The translations under genes and the position numbers were made by a program. 59,101 bases of DNA from Pseudomonadota bacterium (GTDB lineage: Bacteria; Myxococcota_A; Bradymonadia; Bradymonadales; GCA-2716585). Numbering within the stretch: the stretch's first letter is position 1; each line of letters begins with the position of its first letter. The notes below the pieces were generated by a model. The model was not told the origin of the DNA, ran no database searches, and saw only the letters and a program-made list of their open reading frames with translations. This document shows positions 49,756 to 58,900 of the stretch, piece by piece. The DNA is taken from assembly GCA_005804885.1 (NCBI GenBank), contig SYOX01000180.1, forward strand, positions 1 through 59,101, given 5' to 3'.

Positions 49756-50781
49756 TCAGTCCCAGTCGAGGACGACCTTGCCGGAGTTGCCCGAGCGCAT
49801 CAGGTCGAAGGCGGTCTGGAAGTCGTCGACGGGGAAGTGGTGGGTCAACAGCGGGGTCATGTTCAGGCCGCTCTGGAGCATCGAGGCCATCTTGTACCAG
49901 GTCTCGAACATCTCCCGGCCGTAAATCCCCTTGAGGATCAAGCCCTTGAAGATGATCTGGTTCCAGTCCACCTCCGAGGGCTTCGGCGGGATGCCCAGCA
50001 AGGCGATCCGCCCGCCGTGGTTCATCGTCCTCATCATGTCCTGGATGGCCACCGGGCTTCCGGACATCTCCAGCCCCACGTCGAAGCCCTCCTTCATGCC
50101 CAGATCGGCCATGACCGACTCCAGGGAGGTGTCCTTGACGTTGACGGCCACCGTCGCGCCCATCTGGCGGGCCAGCTCCAGCCTGTACTCGTTCATGTCG
50201 GTGACCACGACGAAGCGCGCCCCGACGAAGCGCGCGATCGCCGCCGCCATGCACCCGATCGGCCCCGCCCCCGTGATCAGCACGTCCTCGCCGACCAGAT
50301 CAAAGGACAGCGCCGTGTGAACGGCGTTGCCCAGCGGGTCGAGGATCGAGGCCCAGCTGTCCGGGATGTTGTCGGGCAGCGGGAAGGTGTTCGAAGCCGG
50401 GATGCTGAGGTACTCGGCGAAGCACCCGGCCCGGTTGACGCCGACGCCGACGGTGTTGCGGCACAAGTGCCGCCGCCCCGCCCGGCAGTTGCGGCAGTAC
50501 CCGCACGTCAAATGCCCCTCGCCCGAGATCCGCTGCCCGACGCTCAGGCCGCGCACCGCGCTGCCCATCTCGGCCACCTCGCCGACGAACTCGTGGCCGA
50601 TGGTCATCGGCACCGGGATCGTCTTCTGCGACCACGCGTCCCAGTTGTAGAGGTGGACGTCCGTGCCGCAGATCGAGGTCTTGCGGATCTTGACCAGCAC
50701 GTCGTTGGGGCCGATCTCCGGCACCGGCTGATCCTCCATCCAGAGCCCGACCTCGGCCTTCTTCTTGACCAGCGCTTTCAT
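49756..50781 (-). CDS. tdh: L-threonine 3-dehydrogenase
   Basis: 341 residues, the family length. Catalytic zinc ligands Cys38 ([14 protein letters not shown]) and His63-Glu64 (GHEFVG), structural zinc Cys93, 96, 99 and 107, and the NAD-binding GAGPIG loop are all present. It oxidises threonine to 2-amino-3-oxobutyrate, which Kbl cleaves. Its ATG overlaps the kbl stop (ATGA). Confidence 0.96.
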   Translation of the reverse strand: MKALVKKKAEVGLWMEDQPVPEIGPNDVLVKIRKTSICGTDVHLYNWDAWSQKTIPVPMTIGHEFVGEVAEMGSAVRGLSVGQRISGEGHLTCGYCRNCRAGRRHLCRNTVGVGVNRAGCFAEYLSIPASNTFPLPDNIPDSWASILDPLGNAVHTALSFDLVGEDVLITGAGPIGCMAAAIARFVGARFVVVTDMNEYRLELARQMGATVAVNVKDTSLESVMADLGMKEGFDVGLEMSGSPVAIQDMMRTMNHGGRIALLGIPPKPSEVDWNQIIFKGLILKGIYGREMFETWYKMASMLQSGLNMTPLLTHHFPVDDFQTAFDLMRSGNSGKVVLDWD

Positions 50782-51980
50782 CGTCTCTCCCCCGTGATGA
50801 CGCCAAGCTCCCGGCCCACCTCGCCGAAGGCCGCGATGGCGCGATCGATGTGAATGTCGTCGTGTGCGGCCGACACCTGCACCCTGATCCGCGCCTGCCC
50901 CTTGGGCACGACCGGAAAAGAGAAGCCGATGACGTAGATGCCGTGCTCCAGCAGCTTGTCGGCCATCGTCGAGGCCAGCCGCGCGTCCCCCAGCATCACC
51001 GGGACGATCGGGTGCTCGCCCGGCACCAGGTCAAAGCCCAGCGCCTCCATCCCGGCCCGGAAGCGCGCGCTGTTGCGCCGCAGCTTCTGCCGCAAGCCAT
51101 CGTCGCCCTCCAGAAGCTCAAGCACCTTGAGCGAGGTCGCCGCGATGACCGGCGCCAGCGTGTTGCTGAAGAGGTAGGGCCGCGATCGCTGGCGCAGCCA
51201 CGCCACGATGGGCGCGCGCCCCGCCGTGTAACCCCCCGAGGCGCCGCCGAGCGCCTTGCCCAGCGTGCCCGTGATGATGTCCACCCGTCCCATCACGCCG
51301 CAGCGCTCGGGCGTCCCGCGGCCCCGCTCGCCGATGAAGCCCACCGCGTGCGAGTCGTCGACCATGACCATCGCCCCGTAGCGGTCGGCCAGATCGCAGA
51401 TCCCGGACAGGTTCGCGATCGTCCCGTCCATCGAGAAGACGCCGTCGGTGGCGATGAGCTTGAAGCGGCAGTCCGCCGCCTCGATCAGCCTCGCCTCCAG
51501 GTCCGCCATGTCGTTGTTGAGGTAGCGCAGCCGGCGCGCCTTGCAGAGCCGGACGCCGTCGATGATGCTGGCGTGGTTGAGCTGATCGGAGATGATCGCG
51601 TCCTGTTCGTCCAGCAGGGTCTCGAAGAGGCCCGTGATGGCGTCGAAGCAGGACGAGTACAGGATCGTGTCCTCGACCCCCAGAAAGCGGCTCAGGCTCG
51701 CCTCCAGCGCCTTGTGGGCCGTCTGGGTGCCGCAGATGAAGCGCACCGAGGACATCCCATAGCCGAACTCGTCCAGCGCCTCGTGGGCCGCCGCGACGAC
51801 GTCCGGGTGGCTGGCCAGCCCCAGGTCGTTGTTGGCGCAGAAGTTGATGACCTCCTGGCCCCCGACCACGCCGATGGCGGCCCGCTGGGGGGTGGAGATG
51901 ATGCGCTCGTTCTTGGTGAGGCCGGCTTCGCGGACCTCTGCGAGCTGCGCGTCCATGTGATTGAGGAAGGTCTGATCCAC
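50778..51980 (-). CDS. kbl: Glycine C-acetyltransferase (2-amino-3-ketobutyrate CoA ligase)
   Basis: 400 residues from the GTG at 51980; GAGG lies about 7 bases upstream, and this start gives the usual N-terminus ([22 protein letters not shown], close to the family pattern); an ATG at 51956 would be eight residues shorter. PLP Lys lies in [34 protein letters not shown] and VDDSHAVGF are typical alpha-oxoamine synthase motifs. With tdh it turns threonine into glycine and acetyl-CoA. Confidence 0.95.
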   Translation of the reverse strand: MDQTFLNHMDAQLAEVREAGLTKNERIISTPQRAAIGVVGGQEVINFCANNDLGLASHPDVVAAAHEALDEFGYGMSSVRFICGTQTAHKALEASLSRFLGVEDTILYSSCFDAITGLFETLLDEQDAIISDQLNHASIIDGVRLCKARRLRYLNNDMADLEARLIEAADCRFKLIATDGVFSMDGTIANLSGICDLADRYGAMVMVDDSHAVGFIGERGRGTPERCGVMGRVDIITGTLGKALGGASGGYTAGRAPIVAWLRQRSRPYLFSNTLAPVIAATSLKVLELLEGDDGLRQKLRRNSARFRAGMEALGFDLVPGEHPIVPVMLGDARLASTMADKLLEHGIYVIGFSFPVVPKGQARIRVQVSAAHDDIHIDRAIAAFGEVGRELGVITGERR

Positions 51981-52123
51981 AGGGGGCCTCACTGTCTGAA
52001 GGGTCCGCCGCGCGTCGCCTCGCGACCGCGACCGTGATAACACAGCCCCTCGATTCGAAGGTAGGATCTTCCGAGGGTGCCGATGGCCTGAGATCGGCGG
52101 GCGATCTGCTCTGCGCGTTGAGG

Positions 52124-52428
52124 TCAGCGCAGCTCGATGAAGTGGGCCTTGACGCGGCAGGCGAGGCCGGCGCTCTCGAACCACGCCCAGAAGGAAGACG
52201 CCAGGGGCGGCGCGGGCCAAGGCGGGCTGGCAGGGCGCGGCGGGCTGCTCGCCGGTGGCGACGAGGGCAGGGGGAGGGGAGGCGTCCGGCCCGTCAGGCT
52301 CGATCTCCAAGGGCGTCGATGTCGGCGTCGACGTCTGCGTCGGCGTCGAGGGTGGCCGACGAGGGCGGGACATCGCAGCCGAGCAGGAGCAGGTGGGCGG
52401 CGCTCAGGATGGCGCTCGTTCGGTGCAC
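52124..52428 (-). pseudogene. Possible frameshifted small lipoprotein gene
   Basis: In the 616-base gap 51981-52596, a GTG at 52428 with AAGGAG six bases upstream opens a frame with a lipoprotein signal ([18 protein letters not shown]) and an Asp/Ala tether but stops at 52294-52296. In another frame of the same strand a protein-like end follows ([19 protein letters not shown]) and stops at 52124. The two pieces together look like one short lipoprotein broken by frameshift, or an intact 44-residue lipoprotein plus chance. Apart from the promoter at 52456-52485, I see nothing else in this gap. Confidence 0.35.
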
Positions 52429-52455
52429 GGTCGGCTCCTTGGCGGCGCAGTCTTC

Positions 52456-52485
52456 TTGACGCTTTGATCAGGTCGTCGATATGTT
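52456..52485 (+). promoter_or_regulatory. Promoter of the DUF1444-kinase-thioredoxin operon
   Basis: TTGACG (52456-52461) and TATGTT (52480-52485) with an 18-base spacer lie about 110 bases before the start at 52597. Confidence 0.45.
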
Positions 52486-52596
52486 GGGAGGCGGGTTCGA
52501 GTCAAGTTCGATCAGGGCCGATCCCGTCGCGCTTCGTGCCCGCGTGTCTTCGGCGCGGCGCGCTTGCCGGGCGCGTCGATCTGGGAGCCTCCATCG

Positions 52597-54069
52597 ATGT
52601 CCGTCACTCGAATGATGCCCGAGCTCCAGCCCCACCGCGGGGAGCCGCTCGAAGACGCCTGCCGGCGACTCGCCGAAGAGTGCCGTCGCCTGGGCTTGAG
52701 CGTCCACGAGCCGGAGTTGGCCAACGCGCAGTCCGAGATGCGGGATCTGGTGCGCTACTTCCACGTCGCCGGGCCGTCGTTTGATCCGGGGGGCTATTGC
52801 ATGGTGTTCGTGTCCACGTCGCCGTGGGGGCACGAAGACGCGGTGCGATTCCTGAATACCTACCTGGGTTTGCTGCTGGACACGTCGCTGCGCGCGCAGA
52901 TCGGTCGGCCCGTGTTCGACTTCCGCAGCCCCTACCCGCTGCACCCGATGCTGGGCTACGTCTTCCGGGACTGGCCGGCGGGGAGGCTGGAGGCGGCGGC
53001 TCTGGCGCAGATGAGCGAGGAGCCGCTGGACGAGGACAGCGCCAGCGCGCTGGCGCTGGAGGGTCGAGAGCTGGTCGAGCGCCACCTGGGGGTCCGGCTG
53101 GAGCTGGACTCGCTCGAGACGATCGGGGTGCTCAACGATCTGATCCTGGGTGAGCTGCGTACCTGTGCGGACCCGGCGCTGGCGCTGCAGGTGGAGGATT
53201 ATCGCCCTCAGGGGATCCTGTCGATGCTCGGGGCGGTGCTCGGGGAGCTGATCCGGCGCGCGCACCCGGAGAGGGTGCGCTGGGTCTCGCCGCCGGAGTC
53301 GCTGGGGGGCAACCACCCGGTGCTGGAGATGACCTTGTCGCGGGGCGATCAGGACGAGGTCTGCTACATCTTCCCGGTCGACAGGCTCTACCATTGCTAT
53401 CAGGAGGGTCAGGACAGGGATCTGCGGACCTATTACGACGTCGTGATCGCCCAGACGCTGCTCAACGAGCAGGAGGGGCCGGAGCTGACGGGCCAGTTCG
53501 AGGACGTGGCCGAGCAGGTCTTCCCCGTGCTCAAGCCGATGGACTGGAACGCCCGGATGGACATCGAGAGCGTGGAGCTGGTGCCGGACGGCCCTTACGG
53601 GACGCCGCTGGCGGTCGTGGCGGTCGATCACCCGCAGCGGATCGCCTTTCTGGTGCGCGAGCGCCTGAAGACCTGGGGGGTGGGCTACGAGTCGCTGATG
53701 GGGCGCGCGTGCGCCAACCTGGCCCGCCGCTCGATGAACATGGCCGCGCACCTGGAGGAGCTGGAGGTCAACGTCGAGCTGCAGGTCTTCCGGCTCTCGT
53801 TCGACGATTACTTCAACGCCTCGCGGGCGCTGCTGACCGACGCGCTCTACCGGGCCGCGCGGCAGGTGATGCCGCAGGCCGAGGTCTACTTGCTGGCGGT
53901 GCCCAACCGGGATCACCTGCTGCTGTCTGCGGTGCAGGGCCGCGAGCAGTTCGATCAGTTCCAGGGGATCGTGCGCTGGTTCCACGAGCGCCAGCCTGCG
54001 CCCTTGTCGTCCGTGTGTTTCCTGCTCAACGAGGAAGGCGTCGAGGGGGTCGAGGCGTTTGAAGGATAG
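52597..54069 (+). CDS. Hypothetical protein with DUF1444-like C-terminal domain
   Basis: 490 residues from the ATG at 52597 (GGGAG upstream). The last 240 residues follow the order of Firmicute YtpQ/DUF1444 proteins: FPVLKPMDWNARMDIESV, LKTWGVGYESLMGRACANL, then VFRLSFDDYFNASRALLTDAL, EVYLLAVPNRDHLLLSA, and a final PLSSVCFLLNEEGVE. The first 250 residues look like a weaker copy of a similar alpha/beta layout (GYCMVFVSTSPWGHEDAVRF). No catalytic signature is known. It is the first gene of an operon with a Ser/Thr kinase, a thioredoxin-TPR protein and a beta-lactamase-like protein. Confidence 0.65.
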   Translation: MSVTRMMPELQPHRGEPLEDACRRLAEECRRLGLSVHEPELANAQSEMRDLVRYFHVAGPSFDPGGYCMVFVSTSPWGHEDAVRFLNTYLGLLLDTSLRAQIGRPVFDFRSPYPLHPMLGYVFRDWPAGRLEAAALAQMSEEPLDEDSASALALEGRELVERHLGVRLELDSLETIGVLNDLILGELRTCADPALALQVEDYRPQGILSMLGAVLGELIRRAHPERVRWVSPPESLGGNHPVLEMTLSRGDQDEVCYIFPVDRLYHCYQEGQDRDLRTYYDVVIAQTLLNEQEGPELTGQFEDVAEQVFPVLKPMDWNARMDIESVELVPDGPYGTPLAVVAVDHPQRIAFLVRERLKTWGVGYESLMGRACANLARRSMNMAAHLEELEVNVELQVFRLSFDDYFNASRALLTDALYRAARQVMPQAEVYLLAVPNRDHLLLSAVQGREQFDQFQGIVRWFHERQPAPLSSVCFLLNEEGVEGVEAFEG

Positions 54070-54125
54070 CGGTGTCGCTCACGAGCGCCTGAAGGTGGGC
54101 GCGGGGCTTGTCGTGTGGAGAGCGC

Positions 54126-55586
54126 ATGTCTGAGAGTTTCTGTCCCCGGTGCGGCCGGAAGATGACCTTCGGCAATGTCTGCGCGACGTGCGCGGGCGCG
54201 GCTCTGGGCAACGACGAAGACATGATCGGGCAGCGCATCGGCAACGTGCGCATCGAGTCCAAGATCGCCACCGGCGGCATGGCCGTGGTCTACCTGGGCC
54301 GCCAGGAGCTGACCGGGCGCAAGGTGGCCGTCAAGGTGCTGCGGCCCGAGCGGCAGGTGTCCTATCGGGATCGCGAGTACTTCGTGCGCGAGGCCCAGGC
54401 CCTCGGCGAGCTGCGCCACCCCCACCTCGTCGAGCTCTACTCGGCGGGCATGACCGCAGACGGCCGCCATTTCATGATCCTTGAGTTTGTCCCTGGCCGG
54501 ACGCTGCGCCAGATGGTCGAGGAGGACGGGGCGCTGGATCCGCTGCGCTGCGTGCGCCTCTTCAGGCAGCTGATGCTGGCGCTGGAGGCGGTCCACGCCA
54601 CCGGCATCATCCACCGCGATCTCAAGCCCGACAACCTCCTGATCGAGCCGCTTGAGAGCGGCAAGGAGCGGCTGCGGCTGGCCGATCTGGGGCTGGTCAA
54701 GTTCACCGAGCGGCGCATGAGGCCCCTGACCGGCCACGGGATGACCGTCGGGACGCCCTGCTACATGGCCCCCGAGCAGGTCCGGGGCGAGAAGCTCGAC
54801 GCCCGCAGCGACCTCTACACCGCGGGCGTGTTGATGTTCGAGGCGCTGACGAGCTACCTGCCCTACCCCGAGGAGAAGAGCGTCGACGGCCTGCTCGATC
54901 ACATCCTGGAGACGCAGCCGGCCAAGCTGACCCGCGCCAACCCTCGCTTCTCGCGCACCCCCAGCATCCAGCGCCTGCTCGATCGGCTGATGGCCAAGGA
55001 TCGCGGGGACCGCCCCGAGAGCGCCCGCGAGGTCATCGACGAGATCGATGAGATCCTCAAGACCGACCTCAAGGGTGAGGTCGCCGCCGCGTGGCAGGCG
55101 CACGAGGCCCAGGACGATGAGGAGGCCGCGGAGGCCCCCTCGACCCCCGAGGGGTCCATCGAGGGGATCCTGCTCGTCTTTCGGACCCTGGAGGCCGGCT
55201 CCCAGCGGGAGGTGCCGCCGCCGCCGAAGCTCCTCAAGCACCTGCGCAACTTCCTGGACCGGGGCGGGATCTGCTGCGCACACCGCGAGGGCGCCACGGC
55301 CACCTTCGGCCTGATCTTGAGCCAGGAGGCCCTGGCGGTCACCGCCGGGCTGCCGAAGATCGTCGAGGCCGCCAGCGCCACCTTCGACGCCTACGAGATC
55401 GGCGCCGGGGTGGCCTTCGGGGCCTTCAACATCGACGAGAACGGCCACCCCGTCTCTGGCCCGGCCTTGCGTCAGGCCAGGCGCCTGGCCGCCAACGCGC
55501 GCGCCGGGCAGGTGCTCATCCCCAGAGACAAGGCCGGCGCCCTCGGGATCGTCGATCCTGCCGCTGAATCTCCCCCCGAAGAGTGA
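54126..55586 (+). CDS. Ser/Thr protein kinase with N-terminal zinc ribbon and cyclase-like C-terminus
   Basis: 486 residues from the ATG at 54126 (GGAGAG upstream). Cys7, 10, 20 and 23 (CPRC...CATC) form a zinc ribbon. The kinase spans 37-312: ATGGMAVVYLG, Lys70 in VAVKVL, HRD at 163-165 with KPDN, DLG at 187-189 in place of DFG, and APEQ at 215-218. After an acidic linker, residues about 345-470 resemble a class III nucleotidyl cyclase: RNFLDRGGICCAHREGATATFGL, then GVAFGAFNIDENGHPVSGPALRQARRLAANARAGQVLI, but without the metal-binding Asp residues. So the tail is probably a binding or dimerisation domain. No membrane segment, unlike many kinases of this type. It ends 9 bases before the next gene. 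Confidence 0.85.
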   Translation: MSESFCPRCGRKMTFGNVCATCAGAALGNDEDMIGQRIGNVRIESKIATGGMAVVYLGRQELTGRKVAVKVLRPERQVSYRDREYFVREAQALGELRHPHLVELYSAGMTADGRHFMILEFVPGRTLRQMVEEDGALDPLRCVRLFRQLMLALEAVHATGIIHRDLKPDNLLIEPLESGKERLRLADLGLVKFTERRMRPLTGHGMTVGTPCYMAPEQVRGEKLDARSDLYTAGVLMFEALTSYLPYPEEKSVDGLLDHILETQPAKLTRANPRFSRTPSIQRLLDRLMAKDRGDRPESAREVIDEIDEILKTDLKGEVAAAWQAHEAQDDEEAAEAPSTPEGSIEGILLVFRTLEAGSQREVPPPPKLLKHLRNFLDRGGICCAHREGATATFGLILSQEALAVTAGLPKIVEAASATFDAYEIGAGVAFGAFNIDENGHPVSGPALRQARRLAANARAGQVLIPRDKAGALGIVDPAAESPPEE

Positions 55587-55595
55587 GGTAGAGCC

Positions 55596-56669
55596 GTGCG
55601 CATCAAGATGCCCCCCTCACCGGGCGCCCAGGTGGCGCTCTGGATCGCGCTGCTGGCCTCTGTGGCCTGGAGCGGCGCCGCTCAAGCGGCCGGGATCGCG
55701 TGGCGCGTCGACGCGCCCCTTGAGCAGGCCCTCAAGGAGGCCAGGGCCCGCGACGCCGTCGTCATGGTCGACGTCTACGCCGACTGGTGCGGCCCCTGCC
55801 AGCGCTACGACAAGGAGGTCTTCGCCCTGGACGACGTCAACAAGGCCGTCGCCGGCGCCATCCCCGTCAAGATCAACGCCGAGAAGGGCGAAGGGCCCTC
55901 GATCGTCGAGCGCTACCACGTCGTCGGCTACCCCACCATCCTCTTCCTCAACGCGCGCGGCCAGGAGATCGACCGCATCTTCGGCTATCTGGAGCCGGAG
56001 GACTTCAAGAAGAAGGCCGGCGACTTCATCGCCGGTCGGCAGACCATCACCGATCTCCAGAAGAAGCTGGCCGCCGCGCCCGGCGACCACGCGCTGCGCT
56101 TCGAGGTCGGCGAGCGCCTCGTCATCCGGGGCGACCTCAAGGCCGCGCTGCCGCTGCTGGCCCCCATCTTCGACCACGACAAGGTCAACGCCCACGGCTT
56201 CGCGCCGAAGATCCACCACTTGCTGGGTAAGTACGCCTACTTACGAGGCAAGAAGGACTACGCCCTTGCCACCCTCCACCTGAGCGCGATCATCGATCGC
56301 TACCCCGACAGCCCCGAGGCCAAGGGCGCCCCCTACGATCTGGCCACGGCCTGGCACGGGGCCGGCGAGGCCGCCAAGGCCATGGAGACCTTCGAGCGCT
56401 GGATCGCCGCCGAGGCCGGCTCGGCGGGGCGCTACAACGCCGTGGCCTGGTTCTGCTTCCAGAAGGACTTCGAACTCGACCAGGGGATCGCGATCGCGAA
56501 GCGGGGCCTGGCCGTCGACCCGAAGGCCTCCTTTCTGTGGGACACGCTGGCCGAGCTGCACCACAAGCGCGGCCAGAAGGCCGAGGCCGTCTCGGCGATC
56601 AAGGAGGCCATCAAGCTCGATCCCGGCGACAAGTACTACAAAGAACAGCTCGACAAGTTCAGCCGGTAG
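55596..56669 (+). CDS. Periplasmic thioredoxin-fold protein with TPR-like repeats
   Basis: 357 residues from the GTG at 55596 (GAGGTAG upstream). A signal peptide (VALWIALLASVAWSGAAQAAG) exports it. Residues 40-150 are a thioredoxin domain with WCGPC (Cys65/Cys68) and the cis-Pro loop GYPTILFL, as in DsbD-tail or thiol reductase proteins. Residues about 155-355 form TPR-like helices (FEVGERLVIRGDLKAALPLL; AVSAIKEAIKLDPGDKYYKEQL). It probably reduces or isomerises disulfides in a partner protein. Six bases separate it from the next gene. Confidence 0.85.
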   Translation: MRIKMPPSPGAQVALWIALLASVAWSGAAQAAGIAWRVDAPLEQALKEARARDAVVMVDVYADWCGPCQRYDKEVFALDDVNKAVAGAIPVKINAEKGEGPSIVERYHVVGYPTILFLNARGQEIDRIFGYLEPEDFKKKAGDFIAGRQTITDLQKKLAAAPGDHALRFEVGERLVIRGDLKAALPLLAPIFDHDKVNAHGFAPKIHHLLGKYAYLRGKKDYALATLHLSAIIDRYPDSPEAKGAPYDLATAWHGAGEAAKAMETFERWIAAEAGSAGRYNAVAWFCFQKDFELDQGIAIAKRGLAVDPKASFLWDTLAELHHKRGQKAEAVSAIKEAIKLDPGDKYYKEQLDKFSR

Positions 56670-56675
56670 ACCCCC

Positions 56676-58730
56676 ATGGCGCCAACAGTGACCGACGACA
56701 TGGTCTGGGTGCCGGAGCTGGAGATGGCCCTGGAGTTCCAGGGCACCTGGGCCACCCAGGTGCTCCCGCCGCCGCCCTTCACGCTGATGCGCGCCCAGTG
56801 CCGCGACGCGCCGATCGAGATGGAGGTCTACGCGCTGGACCCGGAGGAGTTCCGGCACGTGGACTCGGTCGGCCGCGATCTGGTCCACAGCCGCCTCGCC
56901 GAGGTCTCGGCCGAGCGCTACACCTCGACGCCCCGCGGCGTCGACGTCAACGCCGCGGGCGTCGAGCAGGGCAGGGCGGTCGAGATCGCGGCCTTCGTGA
57001 CCCGCGACAACGACGTCTATTACGTCATGGCCTTCAGCGCGCCGCCCGGCGTCCTCGAAGAGCAGCTCTGGCGCGTCGAGGGCATGGCCGCCTCGGCGAC
57101 CTACGGCCACCACGCCAGCTTCGGCACCGGGCTCAAGGGGCTGGTCAACCTCGTCGGCGCCCAGCTCGCCGAGCCCCGCGTCGTCATGGGGCAGTCCAGA
57201 GCGCAGCTCGGGCCGCGCAAGGGGCCACCGCCCCTGCCGCCGCCCATTCCGCCGACCCCCATCCCGCCGCTCCCCAAGGTCGTCGTCGACCCCGCGCTGC
57301 TCGAACCCCAACCTCCTGCGCGCCGCCCAAACGCCACCCCGCTGGGCTCCGAAGACCTCCTGAGCGACTTCGACGCGCAGCTCCAGGCCTCCGCTCCTGA
57401 TCCGGGCTGGCCCGCCTCGGGTGATCCTCGACCGGGCGACCCCTCGCCGGGCGCCATCAAGCCGGGCCAGCCCGGCTTCGCCGCGCTCAAGTTCGCCCCG
57501 CGCGCCGAAGCGGGCGTCGAGCCGCCCGCCAGAGATCCGTCGCGGGTGCGCTCGGTGGCCGACCGGGACGAGCTGGCGGAGTTCGAAGCGCGCCTCCAGG
57601 AGAGCCTGGGCAAGCCCGCGCCGCTCCCTGTCGAGGGCCCCAGATGGCCGGCGCCCTGGGAGGCGCTGCCCTCGGTCCGCCCCCAGCACGGGCTCGCCCC
57701 GCGCACGAGGGCGCCGCTGGCGCTGACCGCCGTGGCCCAGCGCGAGCGCCGCGTTCAGGAGATCGTCGACTTCGCCGAGTCGCTGCCTGCGCAGGTGGGC
57801 TTTCACGCCGAGAAGATCTTCGGGGTCGGCGAGCACCTCTCCCACCGGGAGGATGAGCCCTTCGGCGTGATGGGGCTCGATCGCCTCCCCATCGCCCTTG
57901 AGGCGGTGCTCCAGGCCCGCCAGGGCGACCTGAACTTTCAAGAGCACCTCGATGTGGACGCGCCCCGGCGGGCCTGGAGCCGCCTCGGCCGGCAGGCGCC
58001 CGAGGGCAGCGCGGTGCTGCTCGACGAGGTCCTGGTGGCGATGTCCCGCGACGACGATGACACGGCGGCCGACATGATGGGCTGGCGGCTCGGCTGGCGC
58101 CAGGTCCAGTCGCGCCTGCCCGCCTTCGGCCTTCACCGCCACTCGATCTTGATCCCGAGCAGGGCCAGGATGCTCGCCATGACCGATCTGGAGGGGCCGC
58201 TGGAGGGCATGGACCTCCAGGCGCGCGTCGACCTGTGGCGCCAGCTCTCCGAGGACGAGCGCCGTCAGGTCATCGGGCAGCTCCACGTCCAGCACCTCGA
58301 GACGCCGCTGGACCGGATCGCGGAGGCCTTCCTGGGCGCGGCGCAGGACCGATCGATCCCGTGGGCGCTCAAGGCCCAGTGGGCGCTGGCGCTGGGGCCG
58401 AGGGGCTGCGCCCGCGAATACGCCGGGCTGATGGCGGCCCTGATGCGCGGCGAGGTGCTCGGCCCCCCCCACCAGGACAAGGCGCTGGGGCTCTTCAAGC
58501 CCTGCGTCGGGGATCACCTCTCGGGGCTGGTCCCTGGCGTCGATCTGGGGGTGGGCAAGCTCGGGCAGACCTTCGGGGCGCTGTGCGGCGCCGGCGTGCT
58601 GCTCAAGATGCGAGGCTCCGAGGTGGCCATCTGCGTGCTGGCCAAGCAGATCCAGACCGAGGATCACGCGGCCCTGGCCGAAGAGCTGCGCGTGCTCAGC
58701 GCTCGCCTCTACATGGTCATCTCCGACTGA
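56676..58730 (+). CDS. Protein with C-terminal catalytically degenerate class A beta-lactamase-like domain
   Basis: 684 residues, no signal peptide. The N-terminal 165 residues are an alpha/beta domain (ELEMALEFQGTWATQVL, EIAAFVTRDNDVYYVMAF) with a DcrB/PsbP-like look. A Pro-rich linker runs to about 345. From 355 on the sequence follows the class A beta-lactamase order: DEPFGVMGLDRLPIALEA where SxxK would be (G400-L-D-R403), QGDLNFQEHLDVDA, SRDDDDTAADMMGWRLG where SDN would be, YAGLMAALMRGEVL, and GKLGQTFGALCGAGVLL where KTG would be (628-630). All three catalytic motifs are lost. It may bind a peptidoglycan-like or peptide ligand instead. Last gene of the kinase operon. The assignment is by eye. 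Confidence 0.7.
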   Translation: MAPTVTDDMVWVPELEMALEFQGTWATQVLPPPPFTLMRAQCRDAPIEMEVYALDPEEFRHVDSVGRDLVHSRLAEVSAERYTSTPRGVDVNAAGVEQGRAVEIAAFVTRDNDVYYVMAFSAPPGVLEEQLWRVEGMAASATYGHHASFGTGLKGLVNLVGAQLAEPRVVMGQSRAQLGPRKGPPPLPPPIPPTPIPPLPKVVVDPALLEPQPPARRPNATPLGSEDLLSDFDAQLQASAPDPGWPASGDPRPGDPSPGAIKPGQPGFAALKFAPRAEAGVEPPARDPSRVRSVADRDELAEFEARLQESLGKPAPLPVEGPRWPAPWEALPSVRPQHGLAPRTRAPLALTAVAQRERRVQEIVDFAESLPAQVGFHAEKIFGVGEHLSHREDEPFGVMGLDRLPIALEAVLQARQGDLNFQEHLDVDAPRRAWSRLGRQAPEGSAVLLDEVLVAMSRDDDDTAADMMGWRLGWRQVQSRLPAFGLHRHSILIPSRARMLAMTDLEGPLEGMDLQARVDLWRQLSEDERRQVIGQLHVQHLETPLDRIAEAFLGAAQDRSIPWALKAQWALALGPRGCAREYAGLMAALMRGEVLGPPHQDKALGLFKPCVGDHLSGLVPGVDLGVGKLGQTFGALCGAGVLLKMRGSEVAICVLAKQIQTEDHAALAEELRVLSARLYMVISD

Positions 58731-58830
58731 GGGCCAGCCTCAACAAGGCCACCCCTGAGGCGAGGCCGCTCGACAAAAATCCCCCCGCGAGCGCGGCCAC
58801 CTCGAAGGCGAGGCCGCCGCGCTGGCGATG

Positions 58831-58864
58831 TTCTGTTGTATCTGTTTGATTTTAAAGTATTTTC
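58831..58864. other. AT-rich patch between convergent genes
   Basis: TCTGTTTGATTTTAAAGTAT and flanks form an AT-rich island between the beta-lactamase-like gene and the Gly-rich gene. TTGATTTTAA at 58846-58855 repeats 40762-40771. It probably marks transcript ends here. Confidence 0.35.
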
Positions 58865-58900
58865 GGCGTGATTGAGCCCTGGGTCGCGTTGCCCGTAGGG

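Noticed and set aside
52485..52515. GCGGGTTCGAGTC resembles a tRNA T-arm.
   Set aside because: No acceptor stem, anticodon arm or CCA end can be placed around it.
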